In this document: positions 1-29,189 of the stretch, piece after piece
How the letters are laid out: each line of letters opens with the position of its first letter
Position numbering within the stretch: the stretch's first letter is position 1
DNA from: Aquila chrysaetos chrysaetos
Taxonomy: Eukaryota; Chordata; Aves; Accipitriformes; Accipitridae
Direction of reading: 5' to 3'
DNA: 64,000 nucleotides
NCBI RefSeq assembly: GCF_900496995.4
Contig: NW_024470382.1
Span: 434,001 to 498,000, forward strand
The notes under the pieces: generated by a model
The model's database searches: none
Told to the model about the DNA's origin: nothing
The model's input: only the letters and a program-made list of their open reading frames with translations
Translations under genes and position numbers: made by a program

Positions 1-1
1 C

Positions 2-655
2 AGTGTCCATCTCCAGGCCGCAGAGGTGCCCACCGTCCATGTCCAGAATGCAGAGGTAACCACTGTCCAGCTGCAAGCCACTGAGGTGCCCAGCATCCAT
101 CCCCAAACCACAGAGGTGACAAATGTCCATCTCCAGGCCGCAGAGGTGCCCAATGTGTGTCACCAAACCACTGAGGTGCCCAGTGTCCATCTCCAAGTCA
201 CAGAGGTGCCCAGCGTCCATCTCCAGACCACGGAGATGACCAATGTCCATCTCCAAGACACTGAGGTGTCCAGTGTCCATCACCAAATGATGGAGGTGCC
301 CAACATCCATCTCAAGATCACGGAGGTGCCCAACATCCAACTGAAGACGATGGAGGTGACAAATGTCCATCTCCAGGCCACTGAGGTGCCCAGCGCCTGT
401 CACCAAATGTTGGAGGTGCCCAGCATCCAACTCAAGACCACAGAGGGGCCTAACATGCATCTCAAGACCACGGAGGAGGTGCCCAGCGTCCAACTCAAGA
501 CCGTGGAGGTGCCCAACGTCCAACTCAAGACCGTGGAGGTACCCAACATCCAACTCAAGACCGTGGAGGTGCCCAACGTCCAACTCAAGCCCACGGAGGT
601 GACCAATGTCCATCTCCAGGCCGCAGAGGTGCCCAACGTCCAGCCGCAGCCCCCC
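2..655 (+). repeat. 30-bp coding minisatellite
   Basis: Imperfect 30-bp units such as GAGGTGCCCAACGTCCAACT plus ten further bases, about 21 copies. The unit is a multiple of three, so copy-number change would keep the frame. Confidence 0.85.
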
Positions 656-988
656 GAGGTGCTTGTGGCCGGGGGGGGCCCGTCCCCCTCCCCGACCCCA
701 CAGCTGGCGGTGGTGGGGGCAGCCGGGGGGCTGCCCCCCGTACTGCTGCTACGGGGGAGTGGGGGGGGACCTGCCCGCCTCTGCCTGCAGGCGCTGGCCC
801 AGCTGCCCCCCCCCGGCCCCCCCCGAATCCTCCTGGTCCGGGGTGACCCAGTACCGGCGAGCAGCGGTGGGGGGCAGCCCCCCACCCCAGCCCGGGGTGT
901 GCCTGGGAGCGGCAGTAGTGGGGGGGGGACAGGGACGGGACCCCCTGCCCCAGAGCTGCCCAATGTCCCTCTGGTTCACACCTTCTGA
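2..988 (+). CDS. 3' end of a gene with 10-residue tandem repeats (partial)
   Basis: An open frame enters from the window edge and ends at TGA 986-988. The first two thirds are imperfect 10-residue repeats of the form E-V-P-N-V-x-L-x-T-x, with hydrophobic positions alternating with charged or polar ones. The last 110 or so residues are Gly/Pro-rich and end in LPNVPLVHTF. No start codon or upstream exon is visible, so the ATG at 26 is internal. An AATAAA lies about 315 bases past the stop. In human 19q13.42, ZNF628 lies upstream of SSC5D in the same orientation, so a ZNF628-type C-terminal tail is a candidate. This is synteny only: no zinc finger is in the window and I cannot confirm identity. 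The strong 30-bp periodicity could also let a non-coding minisatellite mimic a frame, but the frame is unbroken and a poly(A) signal follows. Confidence 0.55.
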   Translation, partial: SVHLQAAEVPTVHVQNAEVTTVQLQATEVPSIHPQTTEVTNVHLQAAEVPNVCHQTTEVPSVHLQVTEVPSVHLQTTEMTNVHLQDTEVSSVHHQMMEVPNIHLKITEVPNIQLKTMEVTNVHLQATEVPSACHQMLEVPSIQLKTTEGPNMHLKTTEEVPSVQLKTVEVPNVQLKTVEVPNIQLKTVEVPNVQLKPTEVTNVHLQAAEVPNVQPQPPEVLVAGGGPSPSPTPQLAVVGAAGGLPPVLLLRGSGGGPARLCLQALAQLPPPGPPRILLVRGDPVPASSGGGQPPTPARGVPGSGSSGGGTGTGPPAPELPNVPLVHTF

Positions 989-1303
989 GGGGGGGGGGGG
1001 GCGCGGAACCCCTGGGACCCCCCAAGACCCCCCCCTGCAGAGCCAGAGCTGGGGGGGGGGCGCTCAGCCCCGGGGTCTCACTGATGCACATCTTGTGGGG
1101 GGAGGGGGCCGGACCCCCGGGACCCCCAGGATGCCCCAGAGCCCCCCCAAAGGCACCCAGGACCCCCCACCCAGGATGCCCCGTGGCCCCCCCAGCCCCG
1201 CCTGTGGAGCCGGTGCTGGGGGGGGGTGTCGTAAGGCTTGGAGTCCCGGGGGGGGGGGGTCGGCGCCCCCCCCCGGATGCCTGGGTCCGCCGTGGGCGTG
1301 GTC

Positions 1304-1309
1304 AATAAA
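1304..1309 (+). terminator. Poly(A) signal of the upstream gene
   Basis: AATAAA in 'GTCAATAAACGG', followed by GC-rich DNA with GT-rich runs. It fits the 3' end of the gene whose stop is at 986-988. Confidence 0.65.
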
Positions 1310-1371
1310 CGGTGCCCCGCCCCGCGCCGTGCGGCTCTTCCTTACCGAGCTGGGGGGGGGGACGGGACTGG

Positions 1372-1510
1372 GGGGCGGGGCCGTCGCTGTGGGAAGGTGT
1401 CGTCGCTAGGGGCGTGGCGTTGCTAGGGGCGGGGCCGGTTGTTAGGGGTGGGATTGCTGCCCGGCAGTAATGGAGAGGGGCGGGGCCAGGGGCGGGGCCT
1501 GCCCGATACA
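1372..1510. promoter_or_regulatory. GC-box cluster, CpG-promoter-like
   Basis: Several GGGGCGGGGCC-type Sp1 boxes occur within 140 bases, interleaved with CGTCGCTAGGGGCG and CGTTGCTAGGGGCG motifs resembling X-box half sites. No transcript or start codon can be tied to it. It may serve SSC5D or be a relic of the promoter of a lost neighbour. Confidence 0.35.
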
Positions 1511-1964
1511 GCGTGGCCTGGGCGGGTCCATGGGCGGAGGTGGGGGGGGGGGGGGGCGCGGGAGGGACCATGGGGGAGCACTGCGGCGGGGGGGGGGGGG
1601 GGGTTACTGGGGAACTGGGGGTTTTACTGGGAACACTGGAGAGGTGGGGTTGGGGGGGGAAGGGAGGCACTGGGAGGCGGGGGGGTGGGGCTCTGAGGGA
1701 CATTTGGGGGCAATGGGGGACACAGGAGTCTGGGGGGGACAGGGGTACCCCAAATCCTGCCCCACTGCCCCCCCCCCCCCGGTCTAGTGTGCCTGTGGCA
1801 TCCCCCCCAGTACAGCCCAACTGACCCCCAGTATGGCCCTGCTGGCCCCCACTATCGCCCCAGTATTCCCCCCACAATGTGGCCCCACTGACCCCCCAGT
1901 ATGGTCCCAGTACCCCCCCCCAGTATGGCCCCAGTATCCCCCCCAGTATGGCCCCACTGACTCC
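1511..1964. other. Non-coding GC-rich spacer
   Basis: Long G runs (1540-1610) are followed by C-rich degenerate repeats of the type CAGTATGGCCCC (1810-1970). No gene seen. Confidence 0.6.
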
Positions 1965-2703
1965 CAGTATGTGTGCAGGTGTGTCTGTGCACGTGTGTGC
2001 ACATGTGCAGGTGTGTGCGCACATGTGTGCGTGTGTGCATTTGTACGTGTATGTGCACACGTGTATGCTTGCATGTGTGCGTGTGTGCCTGCGCACATGC
2101 GTGTGCACATGCGTGTGCACATATGCATGTGTGTGCACATGTGTGTGCATGTGTACATGTGCACCTGTGTGTGCACGTGTGTGTGCATGTGTGTGTGTGC
2201 ATGTGTATATGTGCGCATGCGTCTGTGTGTGTGGGTGTACGTGTGTGCATGTGTATACGTGTGTGCATGTGTTTGCACATGTGTGTCCATCTGCACACGT
2301 GTGCATGTGTGCACATGCATGTGTACTTACACATGTGCATGTGTATGCATTTGTGCATCTGAGTGCATGTGTGTGCATTTGTACATGTGCATGTGCAAGT
2401 GTGTGCTTGCATGCGTGCCACTGTGTGCACATGGGTGCATGTTATGTGTGTGCGTGTGCATGTGTGGGTGTATGTGGGCACATGTGTGCATTTGTACGTG
2501 TGTGTGTATGCATGGATATTTGTGGATCTCAGTGCATGTGTATATGCATGCGTATGTATGTTTGCATGTGTGCATGTGCACACGTGTGTGAGCGTGCATG
2601 TCTGTGCACAAGTGTGCATGCACGTGGATGTCTGTGCATATGTGTATGAATACATGTGTGCGTGTGTTTGCACGTGAGTGTGCACATGTGTGCGCCCATC
2701 TCT
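1965..2703. repeat. Alternating purine-pyrimidine TG/CA tract
   Basis: About 740 bases of interrupted GTGTGCATG/GTGCACATG units, almost entirely alternating purine and pyrimidine. Cys/Val-rich or His/Thr-rich open frames in it are repeat artefacts. Confidence 0.9.
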
Positions 2704-2978
2704 GCACACGCATGTCGGGGCAGCAGTAGGCCACTTGCACACGTGTGTCGGGGCAGCAGGAGGCCCCGTGCACACGCATGGCGGGGTGGCGGGAGACCGC
2801 GTGCACACATGTGACGAGGTGACAGAAGGCTGTGTGCACACACGTGGCGGGAAGCCCCATACACACGCATGTCGGGGTGGCGGGAGGCCGCTTGCACACG
2901 CGTGTCGGGGCGTCAGGAGGCCCCGTGCACACACGTGGCGGGGTGGCGGGAGGCCGCGTGCAGACGTGTGGGCGCTGC
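2704..2978. repeat. 33-bp minisatellite
   Basis: Eight or so 33-bp units starting GCACACGCATGTCGGGG and ending GGAGGCCCCGT. The first third of each unit matches the neighbouring TG/CA tract. Confidence 0.85.
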
Positions 2979-3149
2979 ACGTGTGTCCCCTGGGCGCCGC
3001 GTGGCTCTGGCGTTAACCCCCACCTGCCCTGACCCAAGCCCCACCGGGTTGGGGGGGGGGGACACCCAAAACAAGGGGGACACCCTGCCCGCCCCCCCCC
3101 TCTGCCCCCCAGGCCGGGGGGTCCCAGGGTCCCCCCTCTTCCCCCAGCC

Positions 3150-3271
3150 CAGCCCCCCCCTGTCCCCTGGACGGCTGGCTGGACGGACGGACTGAGTCAT
3201 CCTTGGCCCAGCAGCCCCATCTCGTCCTCCCCTCCCGCCGGCCGGCCCCATCGCCGCCGCCACCGCCCGCC
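3150..3271 (+). promoter_or_regulatory. Proximal 5' region of SSC5D with an AP-1-type site
   Basis: TGAGTCA at 3193-3199 matches the AP-1/TRE consensus and lies 73 bases before the start codon. The rest is C-rich with no TATA box. The start context CCGCCATGG is close to Kozak. Confidence 0.4.
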
Positions 3272-21451
<18,180 letters not shown>

Positions 21452-21511
21452 TGGGGTCATGACCCCTCCAATTAGGTGAGTCGGGAGGGGGCTGCAGTGA
21501 CCCCCAGGTGA

Positions 21512-21517
21512 AATAAA
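21512..21517 (+). terminator. Poly(A) signal of SSC5D
   Basis: AATAAA in GTGAAATAAAGTGGGG, 60 bases after the stop, followed by a GT/T-poor C-rich stretch. The short 3' UTR is consistent with compact microchromosome genes. Confidence 0.75.
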
Positions 21518-21831
21518 GTGGGGCTTCACCCCCCCCAATCCTGGAGCATCATAAGGTTGTGGGGTGATGGGATGAGAAGCATCAATTTGGGGGGGGGGGG
21601 ATCAGCCCCTCCTCGGGCCCACCCTTGGGCGGGGAGGGTGACCTGGGGGGGTGCAAGCAGCAGACCCCCTTCTTTGGATGGGGGAGCTGATCCTGCTCCC
21701 TGTCCCACACCCCCATCTCTGCCAGCCCCACGGCACCAGCCTGGCTCCCTCAGCGCTTCCCCACGGCACTTTTGCTTCCTCCCCACTGCTCCTCCTCCCA
21801 CTGCACCCCAAGGCCCTCCGTGGGAGGGAGC

Positions 21832-21839
21832 TTTAAAAG
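21832..21839 (+). promoter_or_regulatory. TATA-like box of the SRCR relic
   Basis: TTTAAAAG lies 25 bases before the ATG at 21864, in a G-rich context. It is close for a TATA box unless the 5' UTR is very short. Confidence 0.35.
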
Positions 21840-21863
21840 GGGGGGGGGGCAGGCAGCTGCGTC

Positions 21864-24003
21864 ATGGGGGTGCTGGTTGGCCTCGGGCTGTGCCTCAGTG
21901 AGGGACTGGGGCTCATGGATGGGAGGCGAGGGTGTGGGGCAGGGTCTTGGAGGGCCACAGGGCTGGGGGTACACTTGGGGGGGGGCCACAGCTGGGGGTG
22001 AACTTGGGAGGCACAGGTCTGGGGGTGCACGTTGGGGGTTTTACTGGGGTGTGCGGCGTGTGGGATGTCCCTGGGGTGTGTCTTGGGAGTCAATGCGGTG
22101 TATGGGGGGCCTGGGGTATCTATGGGGTGTATATTCGGGGTCAGTGGGGTGTGTGGGGGTGTGTCGCGTCCCAGAGTTGGAGCAACTCAGGTTCGTGGAT
22201 TTCCTTTGTCAGAATTAAGGTGAAACGACACCAGGGGAGTTCAAACAACAATCAACATTTATTCAACCTAGCTAACCTTGCCCAAGTACAAGTGAACTTA
22301 TCAATATGAACCTTGCAACATGTCGTTAAGCCGCTGTTTGAGAAGAGAAGGGAAGTATAGAAAAATGAAATGGAAAAAGGAACATGAAACTGTGTCAGAA
22401 GGAGAGCCCTCCCGTTGAGTCACGAGGTTCGGAGCAGACCCCCTTGCTTTCTGGACTCCTTCTCAGAGAGGAGCCCAGGGGCGGCCGAATCCACTCCTAG
22501 TCTCAGACTTGGTCAACGGTTTATGTTTAAAAGGATGAGGTGTAGGGACTGTGGAAAAGAGAGAAGGAAAAGAGAGAGGGAGAGAAAGAGAGAAAGAAAG
22601 AAAGAAAGAAAGAGAGAAGGAAAGGGTTTCACCAGTCCTGGGTCCAGCGTTGGTCCAGCCAGCGTAGAGATCCAGTTCCGGAGGGCGCGCGCTGACAACT
22701 CGTTCTCCCTTCTTTTATAGTGTGTTAGTCGATGGTCTCGACATGCGCAGTCCCATTCCCGGGGTTCTCTGGAATCGGTCGGAGAGCTTTGTGGGGGGGG
22801 GGTTCATCGCAGAGTTGCCTCTCTTTTTCTGCTGGCATGACCGCTTAAGATAGAAGCACGGTCCCATCCTCCGTGGGGCCTCCTCCTCCAGGCGCATATG
22901 CTGTGCTCCTTCTCCTGGTCACTTAAGATAAGGAATGGCGGCTTTGGAGAAGCGCGGTCCCACCCTCTGTGGGGCCCTCTCCTCCGGCCACATTGTCCTA
23001 TTCACAAAACTCCAGCATTTTTACAGAGGCCGTTTTCTCCACCAAAGTTCTTTAACGAATGTTTGAGACATTGACTATAATTTGTCCGACCGTCACAGGG
23101 TGACCTACTCCCAGCTGTTCCCTCTCTTCCCCCAGCTCTGTGCTGCAGCGTTGTGGCTGGATCCAGTACGTAGGGGGTCCCCTGGGTGCCCCCTGCTGTC
23201 CCCTGGGTGTCCTCTGGTGACCCATGTGTCCCCCTGGTGACAGTCAACATGGGATGTGACAGGCACTGGGGCATGGACCGTATGTAGGAGGGCTTGTACT
23301 GGGTGGACTGGGGCCATGCTGGGCAGACTGGGTTTATGCCGGGCAGACTAGGCTTGTACTGAGAAGACTGGGGATGAGTTGGGCAGACTGGGGCTGTGCT
23401 GGGCAGACTGGGGCTGTGCTGGTCATACTGGTGCCATATATCTTCCCCCCGCCTCCCTTGCAGCAGTGCCAGCCTGGCTGTGGGGTGGCCGCTTGCACCA
23501 CTCCAGCCGGCCCTGGAGCATTGTGTCCTCCAGCCAGGGCACCCATCATCCTGCCCTACAGATCAGGTGGCCGCCGTCGAGCGCGAGGGTGACCGTGCAA
23601 CAGGTTGGGGTGATGCTACCCTAGGTGGGGGGGGTCCCATGGGGCTGGCGTCACCCCGGTGTTCTTGCAGAGCCCTTCCAGCTGCGGTTGGTGGGTGGCC
23701 CTGGGCAGTGCGCCAGGCGGTTGGAAGTGAACTGTGCTGGACAGTGGGGTACGGTCCGCGATGACAGCTGAAGCGGGACCGACACGGTGGTGGTTTGCTG
23801 GGAGTTGGGCTGCGGGGTGGTGGGGACAGTCGGTGACCTCCTCCGGGGTTGGCCCCCTGCTTCAGCTCTGGCGCTGGGCACATCTGGCTGGATGACGTCC
23901 GGTGCTGGGGTCAGGAGGGGACCCTGCGGGATTGCGCCCACTGCGCCTGGCGATGCCACAACTGCACCCATCAGGAGGACGTTGGTGTGGTCTGCCACGT
24001 CTG
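21864..24003 (+). pseudogene. Decayed SRCR-domain gene between SSC5D and SBK3
   Basis: Position 21864 starts a signal-peptide-like exon (MGVLVGLGLCL, donor A|GTGAGG, phase 1). At 23671, after acceptor GTTCTTGCAG and in the same phase, lies an SRCR domain: PFQLRLVGGPGQC...WGTVRDDS. It has a TGA where the conserved Trp after DDS is expected (about 23769), the second cysteine replaced by Arg, and a frameshift before [10 protein letters not shown]. The rest (RDCAHC, HNC, VGVVC) is recognisable to 24003. A solo LTR sits in its intron. It is probably a tandem duplicate of an SSC5D-type gene that died, or a lost stand-alone SRCR gene. I saw no second SRCR exon. The link between the two exons rests on phase and order. 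Confidence 0.7.
22162..23097 (-). mobile_element. Solo LTR, family B (copy 1)
   Basis: 936 bp flanked by identical GGGTG duplications (22157-22161, 23098-23102). Read on the minus strand it begins TGTGACGGTC, has a TATAAAAG box (about 22712-22719), a long pyrimidine tract, an AATAAA near the 3' end (about 22255-22262) and ends GACGCGACA. A second copy is at 38897-39816. The 5-bp duplication suits gamma-like or ERVL-type elements; no internal genes are attached. Confidence 0.88.
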
Positions 24004-24739
24004 GGAACCCCCCCCCCCCACTGCCGTTGGACACCCAGGGTGGCCTGGCAGGGCAGGATCAAGCCACGGTGATCCTTCTGCCCTTGCAGGATGCCTGAGT
24101 GCTGCAGCTCTACCCTCAGATGGCCCCCAGCATCGACAGCCACTGTGTCCCCCTGCAGAGCATCCCTCCTGCATCCCTCCCCAGGCAGCCCCTGGCCCCA
24201 CGTGGGACTCCATGCACAACACCCCACAGGAAGCCGTGGGTGGCAGTAGGGGGGTCCTGCCCCAGCCCCTTGTCCCCCTGCCCAGTCACTAAATGTGGAG
24301 AACTGAGCACCTGCCTGCACCGTGCCTGTGCCCAGGGATGTGGATACCCAGCCCCACGGGACAGCACGGGGTGCCGGTACCCAGGGATGTGGGCACCCAG
24401 CCCCACGGGGCACCATGGGGTGCCTGTACACAGCCGTGGCCATGCCATGGGGCAGCAGTGGGGTAAGCGCAGGGGCACGGCTGTCCCAGGTGTGGGGCTG
24501 AGCCGAGCCTGGCCCCCTGCCCACGCTCCCCCCGTGGCCTCTCGACCCCGTTATGAAACAGCTCGTTAATGCTAATCCCGCTGCCACCTGTCCCACTCCC
24601 AGCACCCTGCCTGCCCGGGGGAGGGGACCTGCTCGCAGCTCTGCCCGATGGTGTGGGGCAGGGGCCAGACTGGGCCCTACTGGGAGGCAGGGGGGGTGTG
24701 GGGGGGGGGTCTGGGGCAGATGGGGCAGGAGGGCAAGAA
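24004..24739. other. Spacer without a recognisable gene
   Basis: GC-rich unique sequence downstream of the SRCR relic. It may hold further exons of that gene, but I found no domain. Confidence 0.5.
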
Positions 24740-25060
24740 GTGGGGCAATGGGGTTTGGGACTCAGAGAGGCAGAGGGGTAGAACATGGGGCAATGGGGTT
24801 GGGGGGGCAGAGGGTCAATGCATGGGGCAATGGGGGCCAGGGCTTGCAGAGGGGCAGGCTGTGGGGCAATGGGACCTATGGGGGCAGAGAGTGTGGGTGC
24901 AGTGGGGCCATGGACTGGAGAGGGGCAAGGTGTGTAGCAATGGGACCTACGGGTGCAGAGGGGTGGGGAGTGGGGCAATAGGGGCCAGAGGGGCAGGGTG
25001 TGGGGCACTGGGGGCCATGGACTGCAGAGGGGCAAGGCGTGGGGCAATGGGACACCAAGG
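24740..25060. repeat. GGGGCAATGGG-type minisatellite
   Basis: Units of about 55-60 bp containing TGGGGCAATGGGACCTA and GGGGCAGAG, five or so copies. Confidence 0.75.
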
Positions 25061-25689
25061 GGGCTACATCTCCCCCCCCTGCATTGACAGAAGGGGAACA
25101 GGGGGATGCGATTAGGGACAGCGAGGACAGGACCAGTGGGGGCGGTGGCTTGTGGGGCTCAGCACCGTGCTGTGCCCCCCCCCCCCACGCTCCCCCCTAG
25201 CCCCAGCCCTGGGGACGAGGACGGGGACAAGCTGGTGCCACCTGGCTCCGGCTGCCTGCCGGCTATTTCGGTGCCCCCGCAGCTGTCCGTCCCTCCGCCC
25301 CCGCGGCCCTGCCACCGCGTTCCCTCCCACGCTCCTGGGATGCTGGCCAGCAAAAGGCCCCCCCCCCCAGAGCGGGGGACGGACAGGGACAGGGACAGGC
25401 GCCTGCATCCTCCGCGTGCCACCGAGGCCAGAGACGTGCCAGTGGGACTGGATGGCCAGACCCTGGGGATGGTCCCCAGTGGGGCCAGAGGGGTCACAGC
25501 CCCCCCCCCCCCCCACCTGATTCCTGCCCCATGGTGGGGGCTGGGGGGACACCCCCCCTGGGAGCAGCCTCTGCTCCCCAGGGGGGTAATGGGGTTGGGG
25601 CACGACTTCTCCCCCATTGGCCGCCGGCCAAGCGGGTCCCACTAATGTGCTGTCAAGTATTAATTACCTTCCAGGGGTCAGGGCCCTGT
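25061..25689. other. GC-rich spacer, nothing recognised
   Basis: C/G homopolymers and unique sequence. Open frames on both strands lack domain signatures. Confidence 0.5.
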
Positions 25690-26190
25690 GAGCAGATGGG
25701 ATGGGGGGGAAGAGCAGATGGGGAGGAAGAGGGAAAGGGAGGGATACGGCCCTGGGAGCTGGGGAGAGGGAGGGAGATGGTCATGGGAAGAGAGGAGATG
25801 GAGGGGTGATGGTCATGGGAACTGGGGAGATGGAGGGGTGATGGTCATGGGAACTGGGGAGAGGGAGGGAGATGGTCATGGGAAGAGGGGAGATGGAGGG
25901 GTGATGGTCATGGGAACTGGGGAGAGGGAGGGAGATGGTTGTGGGAAATGGGGAGAAGGAGGGGTATGACTAGGAGCTGGGGAGAGGGAGGGGTTACGGT
26001 CATGGGAGCTAGGGAGAGGGATGGGTATTATTGTGAGAAGAAGGGGGAGAGAGGGGTGATGGTGATGAGAAGTGGGGAGAGGGAGGGAGATGGTCATGGG
26101 AAGTGGGGAGAGGGAAGGGTATGGCCCTGAAAACTGCGAGAGAGGGAGGGATCCAGCCTGAGAACTGGGGAAGAGGGAGGATGCTGGGGC
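25690..26190. repeat. Purine-rich ~37-bp minisatellite
   Basis: Units of GGTCATGGGAACTGGGGAGA plus GGGAGGGAGAT, about 13 copies, almost pure purine on the plus strand. Confidence 0.88.
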
Positions 26191-26994
26191 AGGCAGAGTC
26201 CTCAGTGCAGGCAGAGGGATGAGCAGGGCGCCCCGACACTCATGTGCTGTCCTCCCCCCACTCCAATCTGGGGAGACCTCCCCCATCCCTCCCACCTCCC
26301 CCCCCTCCCCTCCGCCTCACCCCCATGGCCGACCTCTGCATTTCAGCACGGCTGGTACTTCCTTGGCAGAACACCGGGCATGTGTGCCACCAGCCGGACT
26401 CTGCCAGCCCCATCCCAAAATAGACCCCCCAGGAACGCGCCTCGCCAAGGGGGCCCAGATGTGAGTCAGAGCTGGGGGGGGGGAGGCAGGGACAAGGGGC
26501 GGGGGTGGCGTGGCCGGGACTGGGGACACTGGGGATGGTGGCAGAGGGGGACAGCATCTCCTGGGGTTGGTGCTGGCCCCATGGGATGATGCCCCGGTCC
26601 TGGGAATCACTGCAGGGCTGGTGTCCCTGTCCCTGTCCCCAAACCATCCTGCCCCACATCTGGGGGTCTGGCACCCACAGCTTGCTCCCGGTCCCTGCCC
26701 CACAGCCCCCTGGGAGCCAGCTGACACATAGGTGGGTGAAGCTGGAGCTGTGAGATGCTGCGTGACTTGGGGGGGGGGACACACAACAAAACTGGACTCC
26801 CTGTCGTCTCAGGGAGGTGGCACCAGGGAGGGGAAATTGAGGCAGGTGGAGGGATGCCCGTGACTTGCTGCATCCTCCCAGGATGCCACTGCAGCAGGAT
26901 GAGGGGTCATGGCCAGACTGGGGTTGGGGCTGTGTTGGGATGTGGTGGTGGTGGTGGGGCTGTGGCAATGAGGGGGGGGCAGGTGGCATGTGGT
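26191..26994. other. Spacer, nothing recognised
   Basis: GC-rich unique DNA with no domain-bearing frame. Confidence 0.5.
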
Positions 26995-27260
26995 TGTGGC
27001 ATGACCGGGTTGTGTCATGGCATGACTGGGTTGTGTTGTGGCATGACCAAGCTGTGTCATGGCATGACCGGGCTGTGACATGGCATGGCTGGACTGTGTC
27101 ATGATATTGCTCAGCTGTGTCATGGCATGACCGGGCTGTGTTGTGGCATTTCTGGGCTGTGCCAAGGAATGACCGGACTGTGTTGTGGCATTGCTGGCCT
27201 GTGTCACGGCATGACCGAGCTGTGTCATGACATGGTTAGAGTTCTGTTGTGGCATGACAT
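26995..27260. repeat. 21-bp minisatellite
   Basis: Units of TGTCATGGCATGACCGGGCTG with variants, about 12 copies. GGCATGACC is a partial palindrome. Confidence 0.88.
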
Positions 27261-27479
27261 TGTGATGGCATTCCATGGGGGACAGGCAGGCAGGATGGGG
27301 TTGGACATGGGGGGACAGACAGGGCATTGCACATGCGGACAGACAGACATCAAGGAGCATGGCTTGGTGAAGCAGAGCAGACTGGTCTGATGGAGAGGCA
27401 GCACTTTGAGGAAGGACAGGATGGAGCATTGCATGGAAGGAGAAACAAAGGTGGCACGGGACAGCTGTCATAGAGAAAT

Positions 27480-28080
27480 ATGGGCATGGACAGACAGACA
27501 GCATGACGCATGGCATGGCAGGATGGACAGAACAGGGTGCACGGGTGGATGAACAGACGGCACAGGCAGGGACAGCCAAGACAAGTTAGGCATGTGGGGA
27601 CAGGTGGACCAAGCGCTGTGTGAGATGGATGGATGGATGGAAGGATGGACAGATAGACAGACAGTGTGGAGGACAGCTTGCAGGGACGGATGGATGAGAC
27701 TGTGGTGCTGGGGACAGACCCCCTCTCTGGGTGGACAAGCCGCATAGGGACAGACAGACAGTGCAGAGCAGCACCCTGAGGGACAGCCAAGAGGCCTGCA
27801 CCCTGATTCCCCATCCTGCATTGGGTGCACCGAGCCTGCCAGGCCCAGCACGGCTCAGCCCCCATCCCTAGCTCCATCCTGTCCATCTGTCCCCCCATGC
27901 AACGCTGTCTGTCCCCCATCCCCACCCTGTCCATCTATCCCCCCATGCAATGCCCTGTCCCCTCATATCCATCTCCATTCTGTCTGTCCCCCCATGCAAT
28001 GCCCTGTCTGTCCCCCATTTCCAGCTCCATGCTGTCCGTCTGTACCCCCATGCAATGCCCTGCCTGTCCTGCCTCCTGCC
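27480..28080. repeat. GACAGACAG and CCCCATGCAATGCCCTG repeat block
   Basis: GACAGACAG-rich DNA (27480-27770), then four units of about 50 bp with CCCCATGCAATGCCCTG (27893-28070). The two halves partly complement one another (CTGTCTGTCC versus GGACAGACAG), so an imperfect inverted repeat is possible. Confidence 0.6.
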
Positions 28081-28589
28081 TATCTTTGGCCCTCGGCACG
28101 CATTGGGGCTGACACATGTTCCCGGCGCGCGAGCGGCAGAGATTAGCACGGGCCGGCGGCATGGGAGCGGGCAGGAAAGTCTGAGTCACAGCTCCCAGTG
28201 CTGGGGGCGGCCGGGGGGGCTGAGGGCACCCAGCCGTGCCCCAGGAGCACCTGACCCTGCTGGGACACACGGCGGGGGACGCAGGTGAGGCATGCACTGC
28301 TCCTGGGCTGCTCGGCTGTCCCCATGCAACCCTGAGGGACACTCGACCCTGCCTTTTGCTTCTGGCTTGCTTGCATGGCCCTCTTGGCTCAGCCCCACGG
28401 CAGAGTGTGTGTGGAAGGGTGTGTTGGGGGGGGGACAGGTTGGTCGTCCAAGCCCTGCACACCTGGAGGTGCTGGTGGTGGCCGTGACCTCACTGCGGCT
28501 GTAACGGTGCGGGTGGCTGCAGGTGGTGGGATGGGAGAAGGGTCCAGGGTCCTGTTTCAGGGCTGGGGATGGAGGAGAGAGGAGTCATC

Positions 28590-28860
28590 CCTGACTCCTT
28601 GCAATGGGGGGATGCGGGGAGGGACGGAGCCAGTTCGTACCCCCTGCCATGGGAGGATGTGGGGAGAGGGTGAGCCCTGACCCCTGGCAAAGGGGAGGGT
28701 GCGGGGAGGGACAGAGCCAGCCACGACCCCTTGCAATGGGGAGGATGTGGGGAGGGGCAAAGCCAGCCTGTAGCCCTTGCAAGGGGGGATGTGGGGTGGG
28801 AGAGGGCCAGCCCTGACCCCTTGCAATGGTGGGGAGGTATGTAGGGTGGAGGGAGGGAGC
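28590..28860. repeat. ~60-bp minisatellite
   Basis: Four units with GACCCCTTGCAATGGGG and GGATGTGGGGAGGG. Confidence 0.75.
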
Positions 28861-29189
28861 CCTGACTGCTGCCGTGGGGTGATGTGGGCTGCGATGCACA
28901 GCTGCCTGTCCCTCCTCTGGGAGGTTATAGGGCTCACTGCCTCTACTCTGGAGTGTGATGTGGGGCTGACCCTCCCTCCCACATGAGGACATGGGGGCTC
29001 AACGGAGTGAGTGTCCCAGCTCCCCGTCAGGGGTGCTTGGCCCCACTGGACAGGGACATTTTGGGGTCCCCATCACCTCTTGGCGTGGGGCTGCACCTTC
29101 CCACCAGCCGAGACCCCCGTGTCTACGCAGTGCCTCAGGGAGAGGGGCAGGGCTTGATCCTGGCCAGGAACACTGTGCGGAGAGCTGCT

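Noticed and set aside
1833-2934. Cys/Val-rich and His/Thr-rich frames
   Set aside because: Translations of the TG/CA tract.
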